DNA of 38,013 nucleotides. Origin: Mesotaenium endlicherianum (lineage: Eukaryota > Streptophyta > Zygnematophyceae > Zygnematales > Mesotaeniaceae). The stretch is from contig WELA01003670.1 of NCBI GenBank assembly GCA_009602735.1, positions 372,102-410,114 of the forward strand. Direction: 5' to 3'. The position numbers and the translations under genes are program-made. The notes under the pieces are model-generated. The model did no database searches. It worked only from the letters and a program-made list of their open reading frames with translations, and was not told the DNA's origin. Of the stretch, positions 1 through 10,899 are shown in pieces; positions within the stretch are counted from its first letter, which is position 1; the number at the start of each line of letters is the position of its first letter.

Positions 1-805
1 CCTACTTCTCCCTTTTTTCCCCACCCCCCCACTTTCCCTCCCCCCTTGCACTCTCCCTTTTGCCTTGACGTCGCTTTCCTCATTCTCTCCCACTTCCGCT
101 CTCCCATTCCCCACCCCCCCCTCCTGCTTTCCCACCACCTGCACCACCTGCACCCCCACTGCCTTCCCCCCCACCTCTTGTCTTGCTTTTCCCTTGCCCC
201 TTCCACCACTTCCCCCCGTCCGCGCGCGCAATGGCTCCTTGTCCTGTTGTGCAACGCAAGTTCCGTTGTCCTCTTGGAGGGGCAAGAACAGCACGATCTT
301 TTTCGCTTCCCCGCCCGCCTCTTGCGCAAGCAGTTACTGAGCCGATGACTTGGCAGAGGCCTCCCAGCCGATGCAGCTCTTGCCTGGGGGAGGCGCAATC
401 GGTGCTTGCAAACCCTTTCATCAACATTATGCATGTGGTGTTTCATGGCTTAAAGGTCATACTTGGTATGGCATATCACTGGGGTGCATGTGGCAGAACA
501 TCAGATGGCGAGGAGTTCGTGTTTGTACGCAGATAGAACGGTGTTGCTTTGGAAGTGTGACCTGGCGTGTGTGTGCGCTTACCTGGCATGTGTGTGTGTG
601 TGTGTGTGCGCGCGCGCGCGCGCTAGCTTGGTCTGCGTGCTGACATGGTATGTGCAGTCCTTGACCTGGCATGTGTGTACTGACTAGGCATGTGTGTGTC
701 CTGACCTGGCTTGTGCATGCTAACGCATCTTGTGTATGCCGACCTGGTGTGCGCATCGACCTGGCACGTGTGTGTGCTGACCTGGCGTGTGTGCTGACTT
801 GGCAG
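1..805. other. Low-complexity leader with no secure exon
   Basis: The first 220 bases are pyrimidine-rich (C, CT and CCA runs) and read open in several frames only because of this composition. From about 230 to 540 the base composition becomes more balanced and could hold an upstream exon of the plus-strand gene ending at 958, but I found no frame with recognisable protein. From about 557 a TG-rich minisatellite takes over. Confidence 0.5.
557..805 (+). repeat. TG-rich minisatellite ending at a splice acceptor
   Basis: About a dozen degenerate units of roughly 20-24 bp share the core TGACCTGGCATGTGTG. A pure (TG)n/(CG)n run lies near 590-622. The last unit, gtgctgacttggcag, forms the 3' splice site of the exon starting at 806. 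Confidence 0.8.
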
Positions 806-958
806 GGGGCAATGGTGGCCAACCTTGTGGACCTCACGCACGTGCCACGGAAGCGTATCCTGGAGTGGTTTGCGGCGCGCCGGGAGCTGGCGGAGCGATC
901 CTCCGGGTCCAAAAAGGGCCGCGTGTTTGAGCCCCTCCGACAGAACAAGTCGCGCTGA
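806..958 (+). CDS. Last exon of a homeodomain-like protein (5' part outside window or unresolved)
   Basis: Seen: the frame is open from a cag acceptor at 803-805 to TGA at 956-958. It encodes a C-terminal segment of about 50 residues with MVANLVDLTHVPRKRILEWF followed by AARRE and a basic Ser/Lys tail. Known: homeodomains end in a recognition helix with a WF..RR core preceded by a short helix and turn, and green-lineage homeodomain proteins of the OCP3 type carry a comparable VPRK..WF.. segment. Inferred: this is the final exon of a homeodomain or homeodomain-like DNA-binding protein whose earlier exons lie upstream. The first two helices are not visible here. The gene converges on the starch synthase gene that ends at 2361. 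The family assignment rests on a short motif; a chance open frame is possible but less likely given the motif, the acceptor and the GC-rich codon use. Confidence 0.5.
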   Translation, partial: GAMVANLVDLTHVPRKRILEWFAARRELAERSSGSKKGRVFEPLRQNKSR

Positions 959-1072
959 TGTGCCGATCGAAAGTACCCCCCGCTCCAAAAAGGGATGCAT
1001 GTTTGAGCCGCTCGCTCCTGCAGAACAAGTTGCGCCGACGTTTCGGTCGAGGGGGCTTTCCGACTCAAAAAA
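893..1072 (+). repeat. Imperfect tandem duplication of about 85 bp over the exon end and 3' region
   Basis: The block starting TCCAAAAAGGGCCGCGTGTT near 907 recurs as TCCAAAAAGGGATGCATGTT near 983. Both copies share TTTGAGCC and CAGAACAAGT further on. A shorter third piece with ACTCAAAAAAC follows. The first copy is the C-terminal coding tail of the homeodomain-like exon; the second lies downstream of its stop. Confidence 0.75.
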
Positions 1073-2360
1073 CAAAAAAAAGGGTAGAGCTGCGCTGACT
1101 GGCGGCGGCGATATGCGATCTGTCAGAGAGCTCGTGCCCTCTTCATACAGTCGATGTCGTCATCCTAGTTGTAACTTAGTACCTGTTCAGTGGCTTTGTT
1201 ACCTCGACTTGCTATTATGATCGTGCACTTCACCTCTTGGCAGTGCAGTGAAATGCTATCTTTTGTCGCCTCTTGCCGTGCCCCGCGCTGCAAATGCGTG
1301 CTTTTTGTGGACTCAGTCTTTTGATTGATGCCACTGGAGCTTGAGTGTTGCAGACATCTGTAGCGTTTCACTATTATTCTCCACACACCACCTTTGCGCG
1401 TCCCAAGCTGAAAAACCTTGAGAGTAACCGTATGAATTGCTGGGAAGGTCATCGGTATATTTAAGAGGTTGACGGCCTGGATGCTTGGACCCTTTACATG
1501 AACTAGGTGTGTATACTTAACAATCCGGAGGCATATGTTGACCCCAACAGATAGTGTTCAAAAAGTGTCATGACACATCGAATTGATAGATTGCACATAA
1601 AAATCCATTCTTATCAGTCTTGCACCTTGAGGCCAAATGTTGCTTAATATATAAAACAGTCTCTGAACCACAAATTTTTCATGTGCATGCCGATTACTCA
1701 ACGTTTCTGATATCATGCAGATTACATGCTTGGAAAAAAAATTATAGGCGGTCAGAGGCTATTGTCCGACTTTAGTCTAAGCTAAGGCTATATTTCTTAC
1801 TATCAGTCCTAGTATGGACGCGATTATGTAAGCATGCATTCTGGCTGCTCAAAAGAATAATGCGGTTGAACCTCCCACAAAATTTCAGACGAATCTTCGT
1901 CAGAATTACGAATGCAAACCCCTAGATTAACTTCTCAACAGTGCGTGTACCTACCAAAAGTGAAGCTCGTACCACCAAAATTTGAACCAGGCGATGCAGA
2001 CGGGCGGGAAGAGGCGAACGACTACACACACACACTCAAAGCACACACCCCCACGCCTTTTGTTTTCCCCCCACCTTGCATGCCTGCCGCCCGGGTGGCA
2101 AGAGCACTTTCCACATGTGGACATTTGATTGACATAGACTGACGTTGAAACAAGCTAACAGCTACACAATGCAAGTACACTAGTGACCCGCCTGCAAAAG
2201 CGAGCCCAGGTATGCAAGCCCGCATTACTCCTGCCAGAGCCAGAGCTTGCTTGAACAAGAGCTTGCAAGCCTGCAAGCCAGCAGGCCAGTGGAGGCATCG
2301 TTCACGGTAGCTCACTCACACATCTCACGCCGGGCCCCTTCTCACCAGGCCCCTCCCGCC
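959..2360. other. Intergenic region between two convergent genes
   Basis: No protein-like frame was found on either strand. The interval probably holds the 3' UTR of the plus-strand gene ending at 958 and that of the minus-strand starch synthase ending at 2361. Base composition falls to AT-rich between about 1450 and 1900. A short CA run lies near 2022-2048. Confidence 0.6.
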
Positions 2361-5300
2361 CTACCACGTGTACTTGGCAGCGAGCAGCACCTCCTCGTAC
2401 TGCTGGGCGGCGTTGTCCCAGCTGAGGTCCTGCGTCATGCCGCGCAGCTGCAGCCCGCGCCAGCTGGGCTTGAAGTCGCGGTATGTCCAGATGGCGTTCC
2501 CGAGCGCGTGGATCAGCCCGCCCGCGTCGGCGCTGTCGAACGTCCACCCGAGGCCCGCGTCGTTGAACGGGTCGAACGGGTGGACGGTGTCGCGCAGGCC
2601 CCCGACGGCGTGCACCACGGGCACAGTGCCGTAGCGCATCGCGTACAGCTGGTTGAGCCCGCACGGCTCGAAGCGCGAGGGCATGAGCAGGATGTCGCAG
2701 CCGGCCGTGATGCGGTGCGCCATCTTGACCGAGAACCCGACCCAGCTGCGGCACTTGCTGGGGTTGTTGTGCTCGAACGAGCGCAGCAGATCCTCGAGGT
2801 CGGAGCGCCCGGAGCCGAGCAGCACAAGCTGCATGTCCTGGTCCATCATCCACGGCAGCGCCTCGCCCAGGATGTCCACGCCCTTCTGGTAGTCGAGGCG
2901 CCCAATGAAGCCGACGAGCGGCACGTCGGCTCGCACCGGCAGCCCGAGCTCGCGCTGCAGCGCCTCCTTGCAGCGCGCCTTCTGGTCCAGCGTCTGCACG
3001 TCGTAGTTCAGGTAGTGGTCGTCGCACAAATGCACGTCCTTGGCGGGGCTCCACTCGTCGTCGTCGATGCCGTTCACGACGCCCCGCAGCTTGTGGGCAT
3101 GGTCGCGCATGACGGCGTCGAGCCCCCAGCCGCCCTCCGGCGTCTGGCACTCCCACGCGTACCCGTGGCTGACGGCCACGATGCGGTGTGCAGAGATCAG
3201 GCCCGCCATGAAGATATTCATGTGCTCCCCCCCGATGGGGTCGTACAGCTTGAACTTGTCCAGGTAATGCCCCGGCAGCCCCAGGCGGTCGTACTCGGCC
3301 ACAGGGCCCCTCCCCTGTTCACACTCGAGGAACAGAAGCATCCAAACAAGCAAAGAAACAGCCCTTGTATCAGCAAAGCATCGCATTGTCATGTGATTGC
3401 CTCCTCTTGCTGCGCTCACATCACAGGGCTAGCAAGCAAGCAGCCCCGCACCATCTTCATCTTCACAGCGCTGTCAGGTGCTTGCGACATTCCCATTCAC
3501 ATCCCGAGGGCAGACAGCAAGCTCCCGCTGACTGGCTCAGCCAGCTTCGTCACATCTTCACAGCGTACAGCATGCTTCCCATCTCTCCCTCCGACGACGT
3601 CACGGGGCCGGCAAGCAAGCTGACACCAGCGCCGCTTGCCTGGCCTTGGCCTTCTTGACTTCAGATGTTGCCACTTGGGGGAGACACTGCACTTTGCACT
3701 ACGCCCTTGCAACTAGGAGCCATTTGCAAAACTGTTCAGAGATGCCTCCCTTGGATCTGGCACAAGGGCTGGAGGAGCCTGGATGAAAGTCAGCGGCGCA
3801 GGCAAGGGGCGTGGCTTGCTAACACCTCTTTCACAAGTATCCTTAATCAACTGTGTCCACGTGCTGACCCCCCACCGCTCTCACCACTCATGCATGCACT
3901 AATCCCCCGCTTAAGCACCACCGCCCTCAACCATCATACTGGCGTGCGTACCGCAGTAGGTTGACTGCTTACTGACACTCCAGGCATGCATGCACGGCCG
4001 TGCACTGCCTTGCCCGGTGACTCAAAGCAAGGGCAAAGGTGGAGGTTGCTGCTGCAAGTAAGGACCTGGTGAGCCATGTTGTGGATGACAATGACAGAGC
4101 GCGCATACTCCATGAGGCCGTGGTCCCGGTAGTAGGCCTGCAGGTACACCGGCAGCAGCGCCGTGTGCCAGTCGTTGGCAATGAACACCAGGTTGCTGTC
4201 CCCGTACGGTACCCCCCCACAGGGCACATGCCAGGGCACCTGCACACTCGCGGTAGGTTGCCAGGTGAAAGGAACAGTGAGTGCCTGCTGATCCGTGTGC
4301 ACTCCGACGCTCGGAGAGAGATTCTTGAAGCAACGCAATGGCTGCTCTTGAACCACACTCTCGGAACACCTCCCTATGTTTGTTTGTATATTTGATTGTT
4401 TGTCACTTACCCATATCGATCCATCCGTAACACAAGCAAATGTTCAGTTCCCCCCCTTGGAATAGAACCCCACGTCCTCAGGCACCCCTGGTTGCATTCA
4501 TGGCCAAATAGCCTACCGCAACCCTCAGCAAAAATGTTCACTTCAGAAATGTGCCCTGTCTATGCAATGCTGGTTAGGGACTGAGCAGACTAATCTTCCC
4601 ATTGAGACTACCCTACAGGCCCGCCAAGTTGTCCAGTTTACAACTGCCCACTTCACGTTCACCACCAAATTGGAGCATAAGGTTTTTGCCATCTCTTGAA
4701 AATCAACGCCCCAAATAAATGAACGTCAAAAATATTGTGGTCTCAAGTTTGGGTATTTGAGTTTGTTTGACAAAGAAAATGGTCGTGAGTCACCACACCT
4801 CACGAGAATCATAGCCTAGCTCGCTGCTTCGTGAGGAATGAAATATGGACTGTGTTGTGAGAAGTACAGACAACAAAAGATATGCACTAGCTTCCAGTAC
4901 ATTATTACTTCCCCAATAAGTACAGACACTCATCTGAACTCACCTGACTGGCTGAGTAGGGAACGTAGTTTAAATTTAACTGTGACATCTTGCTTTCTGT
5001 GTGATGATTTTCTTATTCCTTATAAGAGCCGACCCGAGGATGATAATTATGGTTAAAATGAGAAGCACCCAACAAGCTGACCCTGTCTCTGTCAACGTCA
5101 TAGCAGATGATGCTCTCCCCTTGATTTGATATTAACCCGTGGACCCTCTGCCAGACTCTACCTTCTGACCTGGTCCTGCAAGTGCCTGAGCGATTTCAGA
5201 TGCCATGCAGGTGGACTTGCACATCACTACGAGTCTTCAAGCCATACATCGGTAATGGTCTTTTGCAGGGGTGGCTTCAGATGGTGACGTATATAGTTTA

Positions 5301-8300
5301 TGATGCTCATGGTGGTGATGTATGCAGCAAAAGAGAGGACAAATGTGCAGAGGGGGGAGCAACACACCTCGATGGCAGCCTTGCACAGCAACGTCATCCG
5401 CCTTGTCACTTCCTGCTCACACGCGGAAATCACAGATGCACGCTCTTACCTCCTGGACGCCAATATTTTCTGCTCGACAACCTTCAACTTGAAGCAGTAC
5501 TCCAGTTCAACTGGGGTCTCTACACATCTGTCGAGTATTTACTGAGTGGGCCAACTACCTGGCAGAGGCAATGGGACCACAGGCATGCTGAGCACTCAAA
5601 GGTTTTGGTTTGAGGGGCAGGGAGGAGCATCACTCAGGCCGAAGCCTACAGTGGAGATCAGGCTGCGGAAGTACCTCCCGAGAGCCCCCGTAAATGTTCA
5701 GGGAGTGGTGTCGGAACTCTGGGCTATCAATGAAGACGAAATCGACGCCGTCGATGAAGCCGTGGAAGTACCCTACCTCCATGTCCTGCTCGTAGGAACG
5801 TCAACAGACACATGATGACTTAGCACTAGCAAAGTCCCCGAAGTAGGATATGAATCCCCTTATTGTTTATGTAGTCTAATAAATACTGCTTATATAAGTG
5901 TGGAGGAAGTAGAGCATTCATGTGGAAGCTCCAGAACCGAACTTGTACAATGGAATAGCTGAGAGGCATTGCTGCCAGGGGGCTCCCTAGAAAGCTTCCT
6001 TGCAAGGGTGGGCGGAAAGGGAGCAGTGTACCTGGCCACCAACATTGTAGCGTTTGCGGATGTCAGTGTCCCAGGCTTCCTCGTAATTGCTGTACCTGGG
6101 TGCCACAACCTGCACAAGTAACAACGCGTCCGCCGTTTGTGGCAAGTTCTTGCTGCCATGAGCTACAGCAAGGGGCACACGACTTCTCAGTTCAAAGATC
6201 CATGGAGCTGAGCACCAGGTGCAGCTCCAAGAGCTAAGTACGTAAGCACAGCAAAACAACTTGGTGGCCTGATTACTCCCAGCGAAACGGAAAAGTGCAG
6301 GAGGCAAAGAGACATCAGGAGATTGCATGTAGAAGGAGCTTATGGTATGCATACCATGACTCTGTGGCCACGGCGAGCAAGTGCCTTGGGCAGTGCACCA
6401 ACAACGTCCCCCAGCCCACCTGTGGTTACAGATTGCCACCAGATCAGCTTCTGCAATGCTCTTGGCCATCAATTATCACTGAAATAAATATTTTCAAACC
6501 TACACGTTTTCAGCCTGCAACGGTTGCTTAGTCCCATATTCACATTCTAAAGAGTCTAAAAAACCTTAGCAGAGTAGCAACTGCGTGCTATTGAGATCAA
6601 GCACTGGTGACGAGTACTGCTAACTTATCTCGCTTTCCAATGTACAGGAAGGACGGCTTCATACCTCGTCAGCAAAAATAACTCCTGATTATAGTGCCAG
6701 CATCACCTCACCTTTTCCTGAGTCTTTTGCTACTTTTCTAGCTGATACAAGAGTAGAAGACAGTGATGAGCAGGTGCCTTACCCGTCTTAGACCAGGGTG
6801 CGCACTCAGACGCGACAATAACCACATTCATCACATTTGCTCCAGCTAGAGGTTCCTTCCGTTCCACTCGAGGAGGAGCTGCAGGTGCTTCTCTTGGCCT
6901 CTCAATACTCTTTGCCACAGTCTTCTCTTCCTGTTTCCTCTGGACAAAATCAGGAAGGACTGGGGCTGGGGCCGGGGCTGGAGCTGGGGCTGAGGCTCGA
7001 GCTGGGGGCGGGGCTGGAGCTGGGGCTGAGGCCCGGGCTGGGGGCGGGGCTGGAGCGGGGGCTGAGGCCCGGGCTGGAGCTGAGGCTGGGGCCCGGGCTG
7101 GAGCTGGGGCTGGGGCCGGGGCTGGAGCTGGGGCTGGGGTTGGGGCTTGAGCAGGAGTAGGTGAAGGTTTCACTGTTGGAGCTCTCATGGCTGCTGGCGA
7201 AGGAGACCTAGCCACGTTAGAGGGAGCCGTTGATGCAGCTGAAGGACCTGAATCAGTTATCCTGCCGGAGGAAGATGCCCTTCCTTGACTAGATGGCCAG
7301 GCTGCAGTGAGTGGGCGAGCCTTGAGAGACTCTGGTGCTGAAGGAACTTGGCCATATGATGGCCTCTCAGGGCTGGATTTGCTTGCTGGCCTGTATGTGC
7401 TCTGCTGTGAAGGTGGAGCAGGAGATGGAGGTGCAGCAGGGGCTGTAGCAACGCTTGAAACAGCAGGTACATCACCCTGCTTCGACTCTTTGTACCCCCT
7501 CACTGTGGCTGGGGGATCGTTAAGCGATTGCAGCAAGGCAGAATGCAATTTTTTCCTTTCCTCAATCTGCACATGACATTTCAATGTTGTCTCATGTTTG
7601 AGTAAAGGGTCTTACCTGGCTCAGATGATTGATACCAACGACAAAAAGAACTATACCCATAGTGAACAGATATATTTTTTCGAAGTACAAGCATGACAAC
7701 ACGATCCACCTTTCCCATCACCAGGAGATCTCCATAAGCCATGCCTAGCATTGTAGAGGTGTCAGCCTTCAAACAACAGATGCAACAGGCCCAAGCAGCA
7801 AATTGCATTAAGATTGTACAAAAGAAAACAAAGAAGGCCTGCACAGCTAGCCAGCAGTTACGCATTCAAGCTGAGGCTTGCATGGCCAGCCAAATAATTA
7901 TACCTGTTCCAGAAGCTCTTTTTGCATGGCGAGCAGCCTCTTGTTCTGCTCTAGGAGCACAGCCTGCTTCTCGGCCACAACATTACCGCTTGCAGAGCTG
8001 CCATCTGCCCTCNCTGTTGGAGCTCTCATGGCTGCTGGCGAAGGAGACCTAGCCACGTTAGAGGGAGCCGTTGATGCAGCTGAAGGACCTGAATCAGTTA
8101 TCCTGCCGGAGGAAGATGCCCTTCCTTGACTAGATGGCCAGGCTGCAGTGAGTGGGCGAGCCTTGAGAGACTCTGGTGCTGAAGGAACTTGGCCATATGA
8201 TGGCCTCTCAGGGCTGGATTTGCTTGCTGGCCTGTATGTGCTCTGCTGTGAAGGTGGAGCAGGAGATGGAGGTGCAGCAGGGGCTGTAGCAACGCTTGAA

Positions 8301-8886
8301 ACAGCAGGTACATCACCCTGCTTCGACTCTTTGTACCCCCTCACTGTGGCTGGGGGATCGTTAAGCGATTGCAGCAAGGCAGAATGCAATTTTTTCCTTT
8401 CCTCAATCTGCACATGACATTTCAATGTTGTCTCATGTTTGAGTAAAGGGTCTTACCTGGCTCAGATGATTGATACCAACGACAAAAAGAACTATACCCA
8501 TAGTGAACAGATATATTTTTTCGAAGTACAAGCATGACAACACGATCCACCTTTCCCATCACCAGGAGATCTCCATAAGCCATGCCTAGCATTGTAGAGG
8601 TGTCAGCCTTCAAACAACAGATGCAACAGGCCCAAGCAGCAAATTGCATTAAGATTGTACAAAAGAAAACAAAGAAGGCCTGCACAGCTAGCCAGCAGTT
8701 ACGCATTCAAGCTGAGGCTTGCATGGCCAGCCAAATAATTATACCTGTTCCAGAAGCTCTTTTTGCATGGCGAGCAGCCTCTTGTTCTGCTCTAGGAGCA
8801 CAGCCTGCTTCTCGGCCACAACATTACCGCTTGCAGAGCTGCCATCTGCCCTCTCATTGCTTGCAGCTACAGCTGCCTGTGGCTGT
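2361..8886 (-). CDS. Soluble starch synthase, SSII-like (GT5), eight exons, first exon(s) unresolved
   Basis: Role: transfers glucose from ADP-glucose to alpha-1,4-glucan ends, presumably in the plastid. Exons in transcript order on the minus strand: 8886-8745, 7566-6783, 6419-6355, 6109-6032, 5785-5675, 5412-5368, 4239-4066, 3314-2361 (stop TAG). All introns are GT..AG and the phases agree throughout, giving about 780 residues. Seen: a coiled-coil stretch around [18 protein letters not shown] runs across the first junction, then a Pro/Ala linker of about 150 residues. The catalytic domain starts at [16 protein letters not shown]; the ADP-glucose motif KTGGLGDV is split by an intron. It continues through [22 protein letters not shown] and [20 protein letters not shown], then [32 protein letters not shown] and AVGGLRDTV, ending AKYTW. 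The ..NIYGG.. and [14 protein letters not shown] blocks are typical of SSII rather than SSIII/IV. The transit-peptide exon was not found. The last exon is far GC-richer than the others. An assembly duplication (7173..8853) interrupts the 5' part. Confidence 0.9.
3315..4065 (-). other. Introns of the starch synthase gene with no extra gene
   Basis: This 751-bp intron and the 1128-bp intron at 4240..5367 are the two longest of the gene. I saw no conserved protein on either strand in them. The other introns are 5413..5674, 5786..6031, 6110..6354 and 6420..6782, all 245-365 bp. In the undoubled gene the next intron upstream is 7567..7903 (equal to 8408..8744). Confidence 0.75.
6958..7150 (-). repeat. 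Coding minisatellite for the Pro/Ala linker of starch synthase
   Basis: The plus strand reads as a run of gctggggctggggc-type hexamers and 18-36-bp higher-order units. In the minus-strand frame it encodes alternating Ala-Pro with occasional Arg and Ser. It links the N-terminal coiled coil to the catalytic domain and is expected to vary in length between alleles. Confidence 0.9.
7173..8853. repeat. Exact 840-bp direct duplication around a single N (probable assembly artefact)
   Basis: Positions 7173..8012 and 8014..8853 are identical as far as I can read, offset by 841 bases, with one N at 8013 between them. The duplicated block contains one intron and parts of two starch synthase exons: 7904..8012 repeats the end of exon 8745..8886, and 8014..8407 repeats the start of exon 6783..7566. 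The pattern fits two contigs that overlap by 840 bp and were placed end to end with a one-base gap. Confidence 0.9.
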
Positions 8887-10640
8887 CTAAAAGTTGTAAT
8901 TATTTTAGCACTGGTCAAGGACGTTGTGCCCGAAATTATACTCTGTTGGGCAGACCAACTAAATTTCTGCAAGGTGGAAGACTGTATTTTATAATTTATA
9001 ACGTTAAAGCCATGGCAACTGAGAAGGCATTTCACATGGCGAGAAGGCCTGGTGCTCTCCTTGATATTCAGTACTTGTGAAAAACCATGACTTAAGGAGC
9101 TTGTTCCAGGAGTACAGATCTGCATCGACAGAACTGCCGCCTCCATGACCACACTGTCGACAAGGCTGTCCTTTGCAACTGAGAAGGCAACTTGCCCAAC
9201 CTTCAGCGATCAACACATAGAACAGCCTCCCGCCAACCGGTTTACCTCTTCCTTTCTAAGCTTAGTATGCAATGTGTTCCGAGTAGAAAATTAGACTGGT
9301 CGGTTCTAAAAATTGCGATGATAATCAGTATCACGATGCTCTGAACAAACTTAAGATATGTTTGGTGAGGCTTTCTCGGGAGATAAATGACCAGAAACGT
9401 TCAACACATACCGACGAGCTCCTCTTCTATCTGCAATGTCTCATATGAGGCCAAGGCTCCTCGCTGAGCTTAACTGATCAGCAATCAAGTAAGTAGGCGT
9501 CAGCAAGGTTGACTTGTGTTCCAACTTCCAAACCCAAAGGGACGAGCCTTAAGACTCCTGGCTAGGCAGCGTCGATCATTACCGTGCCACTTCCGTGCCT
9601 CATATGAGTCTGTTTGATTCATCGCCGGAGGTGCAGAAACCAATTGCAGGCTGTTTACGGTGCTAGATTTGATTTAGGCAGCCATTTGAAAATACGTACT
9701 AATTTTCTCAGGGATTAATTATTTTATGAAGATGGCACATGTACTTCATGACTCGATATTTTCTCAATTGCCTCTCTTACACTTGAAGGGACGTGCAGAT
9801 ATTCTAGGTGCATATGTATAGCAATGTCCAAATATAAGTAAGCTTCTAATTCTTCATCGATGACAATGAGCCCCCACCTAACGAACGCCCACGAACGCCT
9901 CGGAAACATTTCAAACAACGAAGCTAGGCCAAAGCAGCATTTTTATCCACTAGGTTCCGGAGCTAATATCAGGACGACACTAGCAGATTGGATACACCGG
10001 CTCACCTTTAACTTTTTATCTGTAGATGCACACGTGACGCTTCAAAGCCACACATTCTCGCTGAAGGATGCCATGTAAGAAGGTGAACTGTCTCAAGATG
10101 CGACATGCTCTCACAAATGGTGCATTCTGCGCAGTACCTGCCTAAAATGATACGCCATTCACGAGGCGCTCGGCAGGCAAGGCAGCTTGACGCAGCTAGC
10201 GTGAAGTGGCGTAGATGGGTGTAGAGGCCAGTAGAGGCCAGTAGAGGCAGCTCTAGAGGCCAGCTAGAGGCATAAGGGACTGCCTGGGCGGTGCAGACGC
10301 AGTCAGATCCGACAGGCTGAGTTGGACTGAGTAGGATACAATGTAGCACTGGACTCTGGTACGGCGGGGTGCAGCACGCTCTTTTCGTGGTCACACAAAG
10401 TGGTCCCAGCATTCAGGCATTTCACGCTTAGTACGAGCAGCTGGGAGCGGGAGTGCTGAAGGGAGTGGACAGAGTAGTAACATTGAACAACGGCGATTGC
10501 GGCATCGAAAACATTCTCAAACGAACCGGCAAAATTTGTTTTGAAAGTCTGAGTCGATAAAGTACTTTGGTTTACAAGTAGATCACGATATGAAATTAAG
10601 TCGCCAGTTACACATAATTTTGTCAATTCTCCCTCCTCTC
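8887..10640. other. Upstream region of starch synthase; 5' exon and promoter not resolved
   Basis: The transit-peptide exon and promoter of the minus-strand starch synthase should lie here, but I could not identify them. A 15-bp motif, GCAACTGAGAAGGCA, occurs twice near 9015 and 9176. A small tandem repeat of gtagaggcca lies at about 10220-10270. No other recognisable gene. Confidence 0.4.
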
Positions 10641-10899
10641 AATCTCTCGCGCGAATAGTCACCAGATTTTGCGGGTGTGCGGTAACAAATCTCAACCTCA
10701 CACAAGCGTTTACTACGTGAAGATGTTTTGACACATAAATAGGAGGTAAAGGTCGTGGGTCCGTGGCTTCCAAGATTTTCAATTCACCTCATGGAGGTGA
10801 CCTTAAAAGTTGGGAATCAGGGAATGAAGTCACTTTTTCATTCAAAACTGATCGCCATTCAAATATCAAAAACATAGCGTAGAAACCACTTGAAACCAC

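Noticed and set aside
46..536. Several overlapping plus-strand frames at the left end
   Set aside because: Pyrimidine-rich low complexity keeps all frames open; I see no motif or splice pattern that picks one.
557..805. CRISPR array or other spaced-repeat system
   Set aside because: The units are adjacent and degenerate with no unique spacers, and the genome is eukaryotic; it is a minisatellite.
2247..3623. Long plus-strand open frame of about 458 codons
   Set aside because: It is the antisense of the GC-rich last exon of the starch synthase. GC-rich codons on one strand keep the other strand open; its predicted protein is Val/Arg/His-rich without any known domain.
7173..8853. Genuine tandem duplication of starch synthase exons
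   Set aside because: Complete identity, including the intron, and a single N exactly between the copies are better explained by an unmerged contig overlap.
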